64,000 nucleotides of DNA from CBDCYS01 sp965226245 (GCA_965226245.1 CBDDCL010000015.1:4960001-5024000), one strand, 5' to 3'. Shown: positions 17,041 through 25,530, numbered from the stretch's first letter. Numbers and translations: made by a program. The notes: generated from the sequence alone by a model not told the origin.

Positions 17041-18150
17041 TCACGCCCGGGGGCGGGCTCCATCCTGGCGCTCGGGGCGCGACGAGATGACGACCAGCCG
17101 GTCGCCGGCCCGGACGAGAGCATCGTAGCCAGGGTTGGTCACGACCTCGTCGCTGCCGTGCCGCTGGATGGCGAGGACGATCATCCCATGGTCGCGCTTC
17201 ATCTCGGAGAACAACTCCAGAAACGGATGCCCCGCGAGCGATGCGGGCGCCGCGACGGTGATGAGGTCGTTGCCATACTGGGAGCTCAGGATCTCGGAGA
17301 GGACCTTGGTGATCCCATGATCCAGCGTTGCGCTCGAGATGAGACGGCTGCTGAATTCGGCGCCGACAATGATCTCGTCGGCATGCGCGCGCTTACAGTG
17401 CCGGATGTTGTCCTCGTTGGCCAGCTCGACGATCGAGTACACATCGGGGTTGAGCGTTTCCACCGTCAGGGTGGAGAGAACCGCTTTGGCGTCCCGTGCG
17501 GTGTAGTCCAGCCGGCGGTCTCCCACGATGACCACGGTGGCGGCCTTCTCGATGCTGGCACGCTTCAAGTTCTCCTCTCTCACGTCGCCTCGCACGAAGT
17601 AGAGGTGCTCGTCTTCGACTGGTTTCGTCTCGATATCGGCCAGCAGCACAATGGGCGAGCGAGACGAGCGAGAGTCCGCGCGCAGGTCGCGGAGAATCTC
17701 ACGCGTCCGGTCGTTCCACTCGCACAGGATGATGTGACCCTCGAAATCATAAGAACCCATGCCCCGCTCCTTCCTGAGCCGCTTCTCGACGAACACGCCG
17801 GCGATCGTGGCGGTGAACATGCCGAGTACGCCGATGCCGAAGAACATGAGGACGACGCCGATCGCACGTCCCCCGAGCGACGTGGGGGAAATGTCCCCGA
17901 AACCCACCGTGGTCAGCGTGACGACGGCCCACCACAGAGCATCGGGGAGGCTTCGATCCTGCTCGAAGTAGGCGAGGCCGATGGCGCCGCCGGCGATCAA
18001 CACCACGACGACGCCCAGCAGGCGGATCAGATTCTCGCGGTGCAAGAACTCCCAGAACTCCCGGAACGCCCGGAGGCGGTCTGTCATCTTGACTGTGAGT
18101 TTGGGCATGCCGGTGTCGACGGTCTGACGATCCAACGCATCACGTCCCAC
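17041..18150 (-). CDS. Potassium channel with RCK (TrkA-N/TrkA-C) gating domains
   Basis: 369 aa from GTG 18150; an ATG at 18108 (MPKLTVKM) is an alternative start. Two membrane helices (LIRLLGVVVVLIAGGAIGLAYF and VVLMFFGIGVLGMFTATIAG) flank a pore loop with the selectivity filter TLTTVGFGD (about 77-85). A Rossmann-like RCK domain follows (GHIILCEWNDRTREIL, then VILLAD-like, RGDVREENL), then a TrkA-C-like tail (FLELFSEMKRDHGMIVLAIQR). It should open a K+ pathway in response to a cytosolic ligand. Within this island it could couple polyamine level or membrane damage to K+ flux. Confidence 0.92.
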   Translation of the reverse strand: MGRDALDRQTVDTGMPKLTVKMTDRLRAFREFWEFLHRENLIRLLGVVVVLIAGGAIGLAYFEQDRSLPDALWWAVVTLTTVGFGDISPTSLGGRAIGVVLMFFGIGVLGMFTATIAGVFVEKRLRKERGMGSYDFEGHIILCEWNDRTREILRDLRADSRSSRSPIVLLADIETKPVEDEHLYFVRGDVREENLKRASIEKAATVVIVGDRRLDYTARDAKAVLSTLTVETLNPDVYSIVELANEDNIRHCKRAHADEIIVGAEFSSRLISSATLDHGITKVLSEILSSQYGNDLITVAAPASLAGHPFLELFSEMKRDHGMIVLAIQRHGSDEVVTNPGYDALVRAGDRLVVISSRPERQDGARPRA

Positions 18151-18160
18151 GCGATCCCGC

Positions 18161-18322
18161 TCACCCCAGGGGCCACTGAAAAACCGTGTCCCCGTGGAGA
18201 TAGCGGGCCAGGGGCGCCACCACGTACGCAGCGGCGATGCCGGCCAGGCTCGCGGCGCGGATGCAGGCTTTGAGGACCAGGCCGTGAGCGAGTGCCTGGC
18301 TGCCCCGCGGTCTGGTCCTCAG
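18161..18322 (-). CDS. Small membrane protein (53 aa), probable CTG start overlapping the DUF350 stop
   Basis: Between the DUF350 gene and the channel gene one frame shows strongly GC-biased third positions and reads LVLKACIRAASLAGIAAAYVVAPLARYLHGDTVFQWPLG, ending in TGA at 18161-18163. A CTG at 18322-18320 overlaps the DUF350 stop as CTGA, the same geometry as an ATGA coupling; no ATG or GTG is available upstream in frame. It has one membrane helix (SLAGIAAAYVVAPLA). It is too short for most gene finders, and I assign no family. Confidence 0.45.
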   Translation of the reverse strand: MRTRPRGSQALAHGLVLKACIRAASLAGIAAAYVVAPLARYLHGDTVFQWPLG

Positions 18323-19161
18323 AGGGTCATCCCGATCAGTATCGACGCGGCGACGTACGTGGCCGCCGCAATGACCCCAGCACCAACGTTTGGCACGTCC
18401 TGGACCAGCTCGTCGGTCAGCCGGGCGCCCGACAGCAGCATCTTGTCGGCAAAGATCCGGCTCAGCGGCAACAGGATCAGACCCGCGATGGCGTAGTACC
18501 CGAACTCGCTCAGGCTCTGCGTCCAGGAGACGAAGTCGCCTTCGCCCGCGAGGCGGATGATGTTCCCGAAGGCGATGAGGACACCGGCAAAGGCCACGCC
18601 GACCGCGGCGTTGTCATTCTCAATCTGCTCGTGCAGATCGAACGAGGTCATTTTGTTATACAGCAGGCCGGCCCCGATGAGGCCGGCTTGGCCCAGGATC
18701 CAGAAGACCGCGCCGCTCAGCAGGCCGCCTTCGCCAGAGAGCGCACCGGCCGTGATCAGACCGACGGCGATATGATTGCCGCCTTCGATAGCGCCCATTC
18801 CCGTGTTGCGGTCCTGAACGATCTCCTTCTCGTTGTCGAACTTCGAGAAGATGACCTTGTCGTTGATCCAGCCCGAGAAATTGAGCAAGACGATGGCCAT
18901 CAATCCGAAGATCACGAGATCGATGACATCGTCGGTGAGCATGCCGGACCCAGGTCCCGACACCACTCCACCGAGCACGATCGCCAGGCCGAGGTAGTAG
19001 CCGGCGACGGCGAGGGCCATGGCCAGGTTGTCTTTCTCGACGAGCTCTGTCCGCAGGACGAAGCCGCGGTGCAGCGCGTCGTACACCCACTTGCCGATGA
19101 CAACCAGCACGAGGACGACGACCAGGTAAATAAAGCCTGTCAGGATCTCATTCCAGGACAT
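18319..19161 (-). CDS. DUF350 family membrane protein, internally duplicated (YjfL-like)
   Basis: 280 aa made of two DUF350 units, each with four or so helices. Paired landmarks are NLAMALAVAGYYLGLAIVL in the first half and NAAVGVAFAGVLIAFGNII in the second. The E. coli relative YjfL is a single unit beside a PspA homologue. GGAGGAG lies just before the ATG. DUF350 proteins are inner-membrane proteins of unknown biochemical role that recur with polyamine and PspA genes. Confidence 0.88.
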   Translation of the reverse strand: MSWNEILTGFIYLVVVLVLVVIGKWVYDALHRGFVLRTELVEKDNLAMALAVAGYYLGLAIVLGGVVSGPGSGMLTDDVIDLVIFGLMAIVLLNFSGWINDKVIFSKFDNEKEIVQDRNTGMGAIEGGNHIAVGLITAGALSGEGGLLSGAVFWILGQAGLIGAGLLYNKMTSFDLHEQIENDNAAVGVAFAGVLIAFGNIIRLAGEGDFVSWTQSLSEFGYYAIAGLILLPLSRIFADKMLLSGARLTDELVQDVPNVGAGVIAAATYVAASILIGMTL

Positions 19162-19179
19162 GATGCTCCTCCGGTAACG

Positions 19180-19878
19180 CTACTTGCCGAGGCCCCGCGC
19201 GCTGCCGCCCGTCATGCGGCCGCGCACCCGACCGGCGAATCCCTGGGTCCGGACGCGCTGCCGTGCTTGCTGGCGGCGGAAGAAATTGGGGTTGCTCTGT
19301 CTCGTGACCGTACCGTTCGTGCCATACGCGCCGGAGCCGAAGTAGGGTTGACCACGGCCCCGATAGTCGCGATACGTGTTCCAGTCGTTACGGTAGATGG
19401 GCCGCCTCAAACCGCCGATCATGAGGCCGATCAGGGCATACCGGGCGTAGAACCCCCAAACAGATCCGCCTCGCCCGTCGTTTTGCCAGCGGCCGTAGCG
19501 GTCGTTGCCGACGTGCTGGTAGCCCGGTGGATGCTGGTTTTTGTCGACCTTCCCGTCCGGACCTTTCGAGAGAATCACCATGCCGAGGTAGGGCTGGTAT
19601 TTGGCGTACGTGCGGCGGTCGATCCGTTCCCAGTCTCGGATCTTCTCGGCGTACACCAGATCAAGGGAGCCTTTCTCCCTTTGGCCCGTGGTCACCCGGT
19701 ATTGGTGCGAATAGTCGGTCAAGAAAGTTCCCTCCTCCCGCATGTCCGCAAGGATAACCGAGTACTCCGGGTAACGGTCGAGCTCGCGCTGCAACCGCTC
19801 GAGGGGATTACGGGCGGCACAGCCCGCGAGAAGCAGAGAGAGGCCGACCGATGCGATCCAGCGCAGGCTTCTGTTCAT
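19180..19878 (-). CDS. Lipoprotein of the PspA/polyamine island
   Basis: 232 aa from ATG 19878 with GGGAGGTGACC directly upstream; longer frames lack a ribosome site. The signal sequence ends in the lipobox LLLAGC. The mature part has a charged globular region (residues 30-130, with TYAKYQPYLGMVILSKGPDGK), one possible helix (FYARYALIGLMIGGL), and an Arg/Gly/Asn/Tyr-rich tail (RNDWNTYRDYRGRGQPYFG ... GRVRGRMTGGSARG). Actinobacterial islands carry a DUF4247 membrane protein in this slot and E. coli yjfM a DUF1190 protein; I cannot tell whether this one is homologous. Confidence 0.7.
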   Translation of the reverse strand: MNRSLRWIASVGLSLLLAGCAARNPLERLQRELDRYPEYSVILADMREEGTFLTDYSHQYRVTTGQREKGSLDLVYAEKIRDWERIDRRTYAKYQPYLGMVILSKGPDGKVDKNQHPPGYQHVGNDRYGRWQNDGRGGSVWGFYARYALIGLMIGGLRRPIYRNDWNTYRDYRGRGQPYFGSGAYGTNGTVTRQSNPNFFRRQQARQRVRTQGFAGRVRGRMTGGSARGLGK

Positions 19879-19963
19879 GGTCACCTCCCGGCCCGTCCCT
19901 CCCGACATGGAAATTCGTACCACTTCAGTGTAGCGCAAAGCTTCAACCCCGCTGGGCAAGAAA

Positions 19964-20536
19964 TCACTCCGTGCCCCCCCCGGGGAGGATGTTGCTGAAC
20001 TCGTAGTCTTCGACGAAGAAGCCAGCCGCGGCCGCGAGATCGGTCTCGCTCCACTGCTCGATGCCCAGGAAATTCTCCTCGTCTTCGTCCATGAACTCCC
20101 AGCGGATCACCTCTTCGCCGTCACCTTCGCCGTTGGGGAACATAGACCCCGCATAGGAATTATCGAGGTTGTACTGCTTCCCCTTGTAAACGATCCGGCT
20201 CGGTGGGTCCTCCTCGCGAAGGATCTGACGCCGGATGTCGCCTTCGATGGCGCCGATGACGATCTTCTCGGAGAGGGACCAGCGCTCCTCCGCCAGCTCC
20301 AAGTAGCGCTTCTCGCGTCCTGCTGCTGTGATCTCCCACTCCTCCACGATGTCTCCGGAGAATTCGTACCGGCAGTAGCCCGTCACTTCCCAGGTCTTCA
20401 GATCGTAGTCCACCAGATAGCCGACCTTGAGCTTGCCGAGGACCAGATCGGCAATGGGGTCCAGCTCCGGTTCCTTCTTTTTCCCGCTGACGAGATCTCC
20501 GAGCTTTTTCCTGCTGAAGAGATCTCTGAGGCCCAT
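19964..20536 (-). CDS. DUF4178/DUF2491-like cytosolic protein
   Basis: 190 aa from ATG 20536 (AAGGA upstream), beginning MGLRDLFSRKKLGDLVSGKK. The core has beta-rich DUF4178-like features: VGYLVDYDLKTWEVTGYCRYEF, YLELAEERWSLSEKIVIGAI and RIVYKGKQYNL. E. coli YjfK (DUF2491), encoded beside the PspA homologue, has a similar architecture. It is the first gene of the minus-strand operon, with the lipoprotein gene 85 bp downstream. It has no signal peptide or membrane helix. The biochemical role is unknown. Confidence 0.75.
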   Translation of the reverse strand: MGLRDLFSRKKLGDLVSGKKKEPELDPIADLVLGKLKVGYLVDYDLKTWEVTGYCRYEFSGDIVEEWEITAAGREKRYLELAEERWSLSEKIVIGAIEGDIRRQILREEDPPSRIVYKGKQYNLDNSYAGSMFPNGEGDGEEVIRWEFMDEDEENFLGIEQWSETDLAAAAGFFVEDYEFSNILPGGGTE

Positions 20537-20697
20537 GGATCTTGTCCTTGCGTTTCCGGATACGCCTGGCGGCGGCTCGGGGGAAACAGCCCCGCACCTT
20601 ACCGTGACGACCGGGAAACACACCTGGTGGCACGCCCTAACTAGCTACTAGGTACTAGCAGAAATTTGCCCGCGCCGCAACTCGTTAGTGCGAAAGT

Positions 20698-22302
20698 GTT
20701 GTAGCACAATAGAAATGTCCCCCTCGGTAGCACAATAGAAATGTCCCCTTGGGTTTGTTGTTTGTAAGTTTGTAAGAGAGAATCGTCGTCGTCGGGGCTG
20801 TGGGAATGTGGGAATCGCTTTAGCGATTTCCAAGGGACGGTGGGAAGGGTGGGAAACCGGTCGTTGTGATGCGAACCCTCTTCGCTGTTCGCCGAGGTTT
20901 TCCACGCTTTCCATCCGGCCCGTCATTTCCACAGCCCTGCCTTTTTATGTCGTCGCCGCGCGCTTTTTCGAACGCAGTGACTTACGCCAGGGGTGGTCCG
21001 CGGCCGGCTTGGACCGCCGCGGAACCGCTCGTTGTTTCGGCTCTGGGCGCGGCTTCGGCTGCGGCCGGGCGATCTCTTCAAAAGCTACCGCGCGGCCTTC
21101 GTAGACCACTTGCAACTCGGCCTCTCGCGCTTGCTGCACGGTGACTCTCGCGCCCGCTCCCAGAGCCTGATTGCGCTGCGGTTTCAACTGCAAAAAACGG
21201 TTCTCGAAACGTACCACCAGGTCGTTGGAGACCACCCGCTCGGCCTCCAAGCAAAACACCCACTTCAAGTCCAGGCGCTTCGATAGAGGTTGGTGAAAGT
21301 CCGCTCCCGCCGCTGCTTCGCAGGTAAACTTGGCGTTGTGTTCGTCCAGATACTGCTCGTCGAGATAGCGGTTCGCCGCCTCGTAATCGGCAATGCCTTG
21401 GAGCCGCATCTTCTTGATCAGGCGGTCTTGATGCGTGCCGTGATGGCGTTCCACGCGGCCCTTCGCTTGCGGCGACGAAGCGGCGATGATACCAATGCCG
21501 AGCTTGGCGCACATGCGCCCGAACTGCGTCTGGGGCTCGATGCCTTCGAGCGCTTCGCGCGACGTCGGCTGGCGCTGGTAGACGTTCTTCCAGTCGCAAT
21601 ACAACGCCTTCGGAACGCCGTATTGACGCACCCAGGCTTGGAGCAGATCGGCCGCCGCCCAAGTCGTTTCCTCGCTGGAGAAACGGCACAACGCCCGGCC
21701 GGTCGCATCGTCGACGAAGTTCATCATGCAGCCTTTCGGGCCGCGTCCTTCGAGCCAGTCGTGGTGCGAGCCGTCGAGTTGAATCAGCTCGCCGAAGTGC
21801 GCTTTGCGCTGCCGCCGCTGGCGATGCGCCTGGCGCTTGCGGCTCCGGCTCCACAGACCCGCGGCGAGCATCCAACGCCGCAAGGTTTCGGGCGGCACTT
21901 CGAGACTGTGATCGGCCGCCAGATGTTCCGACGCCAGCGTCGGCCCAAAGCGCTCGTGCGGCTCGCCCGAATAGTTCTCGCGCACCAACTCGAGAACCTG
22001 CTCGCGTCGCTTGTCATCGGCTCGGTTCGAAGCGCGCCCGACGTTGCCATGCACGAGAGCTTTGCTCCCCCCCTCGCCGTAACGCTTCTTGAGACGCTTC
22101 GCCTGGCGGTAGCTGACGTCCAGCAGCTCGGCCGCCTCGGTCAATTTCAGTTCGCCTCGTTTCACTCGGCTCAGCACTTCGCCGCGCCTCACTTCCTTTG
22201 CACTCATCGATGTCCTTTCCAATCTCGGCTCCTCCTTCGGAGCCTCAGATTAGGGGACATTTCTATTGGGTGCTCAAGGGGACATTATCATTGGGTTACA
22301 AC
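20698..22302. mobile_element. ISNCY-type (IS1202-like) insertion sequence, complete
   Basis: The ends read GTTGTAGCACAATAGAAATG on the left and the inverse of GTTGTAACCCAAT on the right. The left end contains the 22-bp word GTAGCACAATAGAAATGTCC... twice in tandem, and the right end has matching inverted copies, as expected for transposase-binding sites. An 18-bp direct repeat, ACTCGTTAGTGCGAAAGT, flanks the element (20680-20697 and 22303-22320) as an unusually long target duplication. A deleted sister copy follows immediately at 22321. Confidence 0.8.
20945..22207 (-). CDS. ISNCY-family transposase (HTH plus rve core)
   Basis: 420 aa from ATG 22207, preceded by GGAAAGGA. An N-terminal helix-turn-helix (RGELKLTEAAELLDVSYRQAKRLKKRY) leads into an rve-like DDE domain with LIQLDGSHHDWLEGRGPKG (D), KALYCDWKNVY (D) and KGRVERHHGTHQDRL (E). 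The C-terminus is basic. Sequence style matches IS1202-type ISNCY transposases. Intact and possibly active. Confidence 0.88.
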   Translation of the reverse strand: MSAKEVRRGEVLSRVKRGELKLTEAAELLDVSYRQAKRLKKRYGEGGSKALVHGNVGRASNRADDKRREQVLELVRENYSGEPHERFGPTLASEHLAADHSLEVPPETLRRWMLAAGLWSRSRKRQAHRQRRQRKAHFGELIQLDGSHHDWLEGRGPKGCMMNFVDDATGRALCRFSSEETTWAAADLLQAWVRQYGVPKALYCDWKNVYQRQPTSREALEGIEPQTQFGRMCAKLGIGIIAASSPQAKGRVERHHGTHQDRLIKKMRLQGIADYEAANRYLDEQYLDEHNAKFTCEAAAGADFHQPLSKRLDLKWVFCLEAERVVSNDLVVRFENRFLQLKPQRNQALGAGARVTVQQAREAELQVVYEGRAVAFEEIARPQPKPRPEPKQRAVPRRSKPAADHPWRKSLRSKKRAATT

Positions 22303-22330
22303 ACTCGTTAGTGCGAAAGTGTCGTAGCAC

Positions 22331-22860
22331 CTGAATTATGCATTGCGGGGTGCACCTGAGGAGGGCTGAGCCGCAAGGGACCATTGGGGAACGCCCGAAA
22401 ACATGGGGTAAAAAGGTAGGCTGGCAAAGATTCCAGCTTCACCAGCCAACCCAAAGGAGGTCACCCAAATGGTTACCAAGCGAAAACAGCATAGCTCCCA
22501 AAGGGCCGTCAAACAAGGCCCAGCCGTGACGGTCTCGCAGCCCAATAAAATCGGGGCATCCACGCCTTGACAACTTCCGCGGCAGGAAGCCGACTCCCTA
22601 CGGCGGCTTGCCGCCGGTAGTCGAGAGGGCGTTGATCTGAGAGCCTGGCTATGCGCTATGCATAAAATTTTATGCACTGGCCGCAACGTACTGGAAACAC
22701 GCCACTTCGGAGCGGGGTTTTGCCGACGCGGATTCTGGGCGGGAGGGGAAACCGGGGACGGAGAAGCCAAAAGACCAGTTGCCGAGCTCCCACCTTACGA
22801 CGGCCGTCAAGCCGCTACGAACGCAGCCGCACTCGCAAAGCGAATCTGTGCATAATTCAG
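22331..22860. mobile_element. 530-bp non-autonomous element with 12-bp inverted ends and 7-bp target duplication
   Basis: The ends are CTGAATTATGCA (22331-22342) and its inverse (22849-22860). GTAGCAC is duplicated at 22324-22330 and 22861-22867, so the element landed in the left end of the second ISNCY copy. It has no full transposase, only a 33-codon ORF with a perfect ribosome site. It looks like an internally deleted IS derivative; the parent family is not identified. Confidence 0.75.
22469..22570 (+). CDS. 33-aa ORF with perfect Shine-Dalgarno inside the 530-bp element
   Basis: AAAGGAGGT lies 7 bp before the ATG. The peptide is MVTKRKQHSSQRAVKQGP... ending IGASTP, basic at the N-terminus. 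It is preceded by a potential hairpin (GGCTGG/CCAGCC). It may be the surviving start of a transposase gene, or a real micro-gene. Confidence 0.35.
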   Translation: MVTKRKQHSSQRAVKQGPAVTVSQPNKIGASTP

Positions 22861-23136
22861 GTAGCACAATAGAAATGTCCCCCTCGGTAGCACAATAGAA
22901 ATGTCCCCTTGCGCGCTAAGCTCTTAAGCCCATTCGCCTTGTTGAGCCGAGTGCTGTTTTTGCGGTGGCGAGGGAGCAGTCAAGGACGGGCCCGTAGGGC
23001 TTGGCTTTGCGGACCCTTGACGGATCCCTCGGCGTCGCCATCATCAGCCTGCTAGGCGAAGGGGCCGACCACGAACCTGATCCAGAGGGGACATTTCTAT
23101 TGTGCGCGCAAGGGGACATTTTAATTGGGCTACAAC
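22861..23136. mobile_element. Deleted second copy of the ISNCY element
   Basis: Bases 22861-22910 repeat the 50-bp double-motif left end of the complete element, and 23085-23136 repeat its right end (GGGGACATTTCTATT ... GGGCTACAAC). Only about 175 bp lie between them, with no transposase. Its first ten bases (GTCGTAGCAC, 22321-22330) are cut off by the 530-bp element. Confidence 0.75.
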
Positions 23137-23198
23137 AGGGGGGAGGGCGAGACGTTTGTTCTGGTATTCTTGTCTCCGAAACTGAAAGGGGAATCTTA

Positions 23199-24368
23199 AT
23201 GTTGGAAATTGAGAAGGGTCGCGAATCCAGGGTTGAGAAGCTCAGGGCGATTGAAGAGAGGTTAGGAGCGAGGGTGCTTGTATATTTTACGGCGGACTCA
23301 CCCCTGGTCGGGGCGCAGATAGGTGAAGACGCCCCGCGCCCCATGTTCGATCACCTTCGGGCTTTTGGAAAACAGAAGCGCATCGCACTATACCTATACA
23401 GTCCCGGTGGAGTGATGGAAACTCCGTGGAAAATTATCGCTATGCTCCGTGAGTTTTGTGACGAGCTTCATGTGGTAGTGCCCTACAAAGCCTACAGCGC
23501 GGCAACGATGATTGCGATCGGAGCGGACAAGATTCACATGACGCGAAAGGCAGAGTTCGGCCCCATTGATCCTTCATTAGACGTACCAGCTGGCCCAGGG
23601 GACAGCGGTCCAAAGCTCAAGAATCTTGGCGTGGAAGATGTCTCCGCCTACTTGACGTTTATGCGTGAGCGGGCCGGGCTATCGGACCAAAGCGCGCTTG
23701 CCGGTGTAGTCGAAGCTCTGGCTGCGCACCTCACCCCGCCCCTGCTCGGAAGGTTAGAGCGAATCTACTCCCACATAAGGCTAGTAGCTCGCAATCTCCT
23801 GTCCCTTCACCAACCGCCCTTCGATGACCGACAAGTGTCGGCCATCACTGAAGCGCTCACGGAGAAGCTATATGTGCACGGTCACGGAATAGGCCGCAAG
23901 GAAGCGCGCCAGATAGGTCTCGATATCGCAGATTTGAAGGCAGAGGATGAAGACCTGGTTTGGTCCCTGTACGAGTCATATGAACGTATATTCCGATTGC
24001 GTGACACGCGCGAGATTGAGTCGTATTTCCCGGAGGGCCAAGACGTTTACGAACGGGCTGAAGCTGTCACTGCCTGCATTGAATCCGGCGAACGTGTACA
24101 CGCGTTTGTAGGGACCATCCGAGTCGAGAGGATCCGACAGGTCCCCCCAAACCCAAACATTAATGTGAATCTACAGCTTCAGCTTCCGCCCAACGTAGAT
24201 GCTCAGAAGTTGCCGCAAGCGGTTCAGCAGGCTATACAAACCCTCCTTCAACAAGCCGTGGCTCCACTGAGTGGTTTGGTTGCTCAGGAACTAAAAAACC
24301 AATCCAATGTAGTGGGAATCAAAGCCAACTTCATGGGCGGAGTCTGGAAAGACGTGGTCGCTAACTGA
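23199..24368 (+). CDS. Serine-dehydrogenase-type proteinase (SDH_protease, ClpP/crotonase fold)
   Basis: 389 aa from ATG 23199 with AAAGGGGA upstream; the longer frame reads out of the ISNCY end. ClpP-like features are clear: LYLYSPGG (oxyanion loop, residues 65-71), the nucleophile in KAYSAATMIAIGAD (Ser100), KAEFGPIDPSL, then a helical region and a beta-rich, Pro/Gln-rich C-terminal part. Family members are membrane-associated or cytosolic serine peptidases of uncertain substrate. No transmembrane segment is evident. It stands alone except for a small convergent gene overlapping its 3' end. Confidence 0.85.
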   Translation: MLEIEKGRESRVEKLRAIEERLGARVLVYFTADSPLVGAQIGEDAPRPMFDHLRAFGKQKRIALYLYSPGGVMETPWKIIAMLREFCDELHVVVPYKAYSAATMIAIGADKIHMTRKAEFGPIDPSLDVPAGPGDSGPKLKNLGVEDVSAYLTFMRERAGLSDQSALAGVVEALAAHLTPPLLGRLERIYSHIRLVARNLLSLHQPPFDDRQVSAITEALTEKLYVHGHGIGRKEARQIGLDIADLKAEDEDLVWSLYESYERIFRLRDTREIESYFPEGQDVYERAEAVTACIESGERVHAFVGTIRVERIRQVPPNPNINVNLQLQLPPNVDAQKLPQAVQQAIQTLLQQAVAPLSGLVAQELKNQSNVVGIKANFMGGVWKDVVAN

Positions 24369-24564
24369 GTTCGACAAAAGTCGCCGACTGAATGAGTATG
24401 GGTTCCTGCGGTGCGGTGAACACCGGGATGAGGTAAGGCGGTTGAGACAGCCTTTCAGCCGATTGACGCTCAGACACCTGTGCGACCGAGGGTGATTCCG
24501 CTGAATACAGTCGCTCTTCGCCCGAGACGAAGCAAAGTCGCAACGTTATTGTGACTTTCGGCAC
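24361..24564 (-). CDS. Small hypothetical protein convergent with the SDH proteinase
   Basis: 67 aa from GTG 24564, six bases after GGAGG, which decides this start over the GTG at 24576. It reads VPKVTITLRLCFVSGEERLY and ends TAPQEPILIQSATFVELS. Its last codons overlap the end of the proteinase gene by 8 bp on the opposite strand. It has no membrane helix or recognised motif. The good ribosome site and steady composition favour a real gene. Confidence 0.45.
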   Translation of the reverse strand: MPKVTITLRLCFVSGEERLYSAESPSVAQVSERQSAERLSQPPYLIPVFTAPQEPILIQSATFVELS

Positions 24565-24599
24565 GTTAGCCTCCACAAGAAAAGCATATGTTAGTTTAT

Positions 24600-25530
24600 C
24601 ACAGGGGCGACTGTCTTGAAAGAGGCACCCTCATTTATTTTATCGGCTTCCAGGTGCCGGGCTTTACCTGATTCGTTTCTAGCGGCCCAGATCAACAGAC
24701 CACATAGACCAACTTCCTGCCCCTCCGCGGCCGCCTCCCACGGCCCCTTGGCGGTCCACTCGGCCACCATGCGCCCCTTGGCTTCGCTGTCAAGAGCTAC
24801 TATCTAGGGCTTGGGCGATCACGGCGGCGGCAAGGGAGCGCACGGTACTGTGGTAAATCAGACACAGTACCCTGAAATGTCCGCCGACCGAACCAGCCAC
24901 CTCTTAATCGGCGGGACGGGGACGCACGATGGCGACTGGTCGGAAGTCGTAAATTGTTGTCAGCATTGACTCTTAGAGTATAGAACTGATGCCAGGCGGA
25001 CGGCCAAAAGGATCACCCAACAAGCGAGGCTCACTAGTCGGGTTGACGCTTCCCCACAAAAAATGGCCCCGTTTCACCCGGACCTGCGCGTTATCTCAAT
25101 GTGGGGAGTTCGAGCCCTGTGGTATATGGGTAACGACGCCATATGGCTGATGGGGACAGTCACCGGGTTTTATTGTCAACTTTTGCGGAACCGCCCGCAG
25201 CAGCCGCGAGTCGCGAACTCCCCACCCAACGGCCGAACCGGCTACCGACACGCCACTTTGGCCCCAAAAGACCGCTCCCCCCCAGAACCGCAAATCACCC
25301 CAACTCAGTCACGGATAAATTGAAAATATAGTCCCTTTGTTTTCAACAGAATTACCCACCGCCCGCAAGGAATCCCAAGATCGGCTTGTTATCCTAAAAG
25401 CGGCAAAACCAACAATGACTCAGTCGCAACTTAGAGCAGAGGACAACCATTCCACAACCTCGGCGGGACCCAAAAGCCAGAAAGCCTCTCACAGACTCTC
25501 AAATACTCTCATTGAAAAAGGTCAGCCCTT
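24600..25530. other. Gene-poor stretch with possible fragments
   Basis: I see no supported gene. A 53-codon frame at 24989-25150 begins MPGGRPKGSPNKRGS, the N-terminal signature of many phage-island proteins, but it soon loses coding character. The rest is AT-richer than its surroundings and looks like decayed accessory DNA leading up to the HTH gene. Confidence 0.4.

Noticed and set aside
16657..19998. Very long plus-strand frames opposite the channel, DUF350 and lipoprotein genes
   Set aside because: They are antisense shadows of GC-rich genes on the minus strand, which have ribosome sites and recognisable domains.
24989..25150. 53-codon frame beginning MPGGRPKGSPNKRGS
   Set aside because: The start resembles phage-island proteins, but there is no ribosome site and the rest has no coding character; at best a stub.
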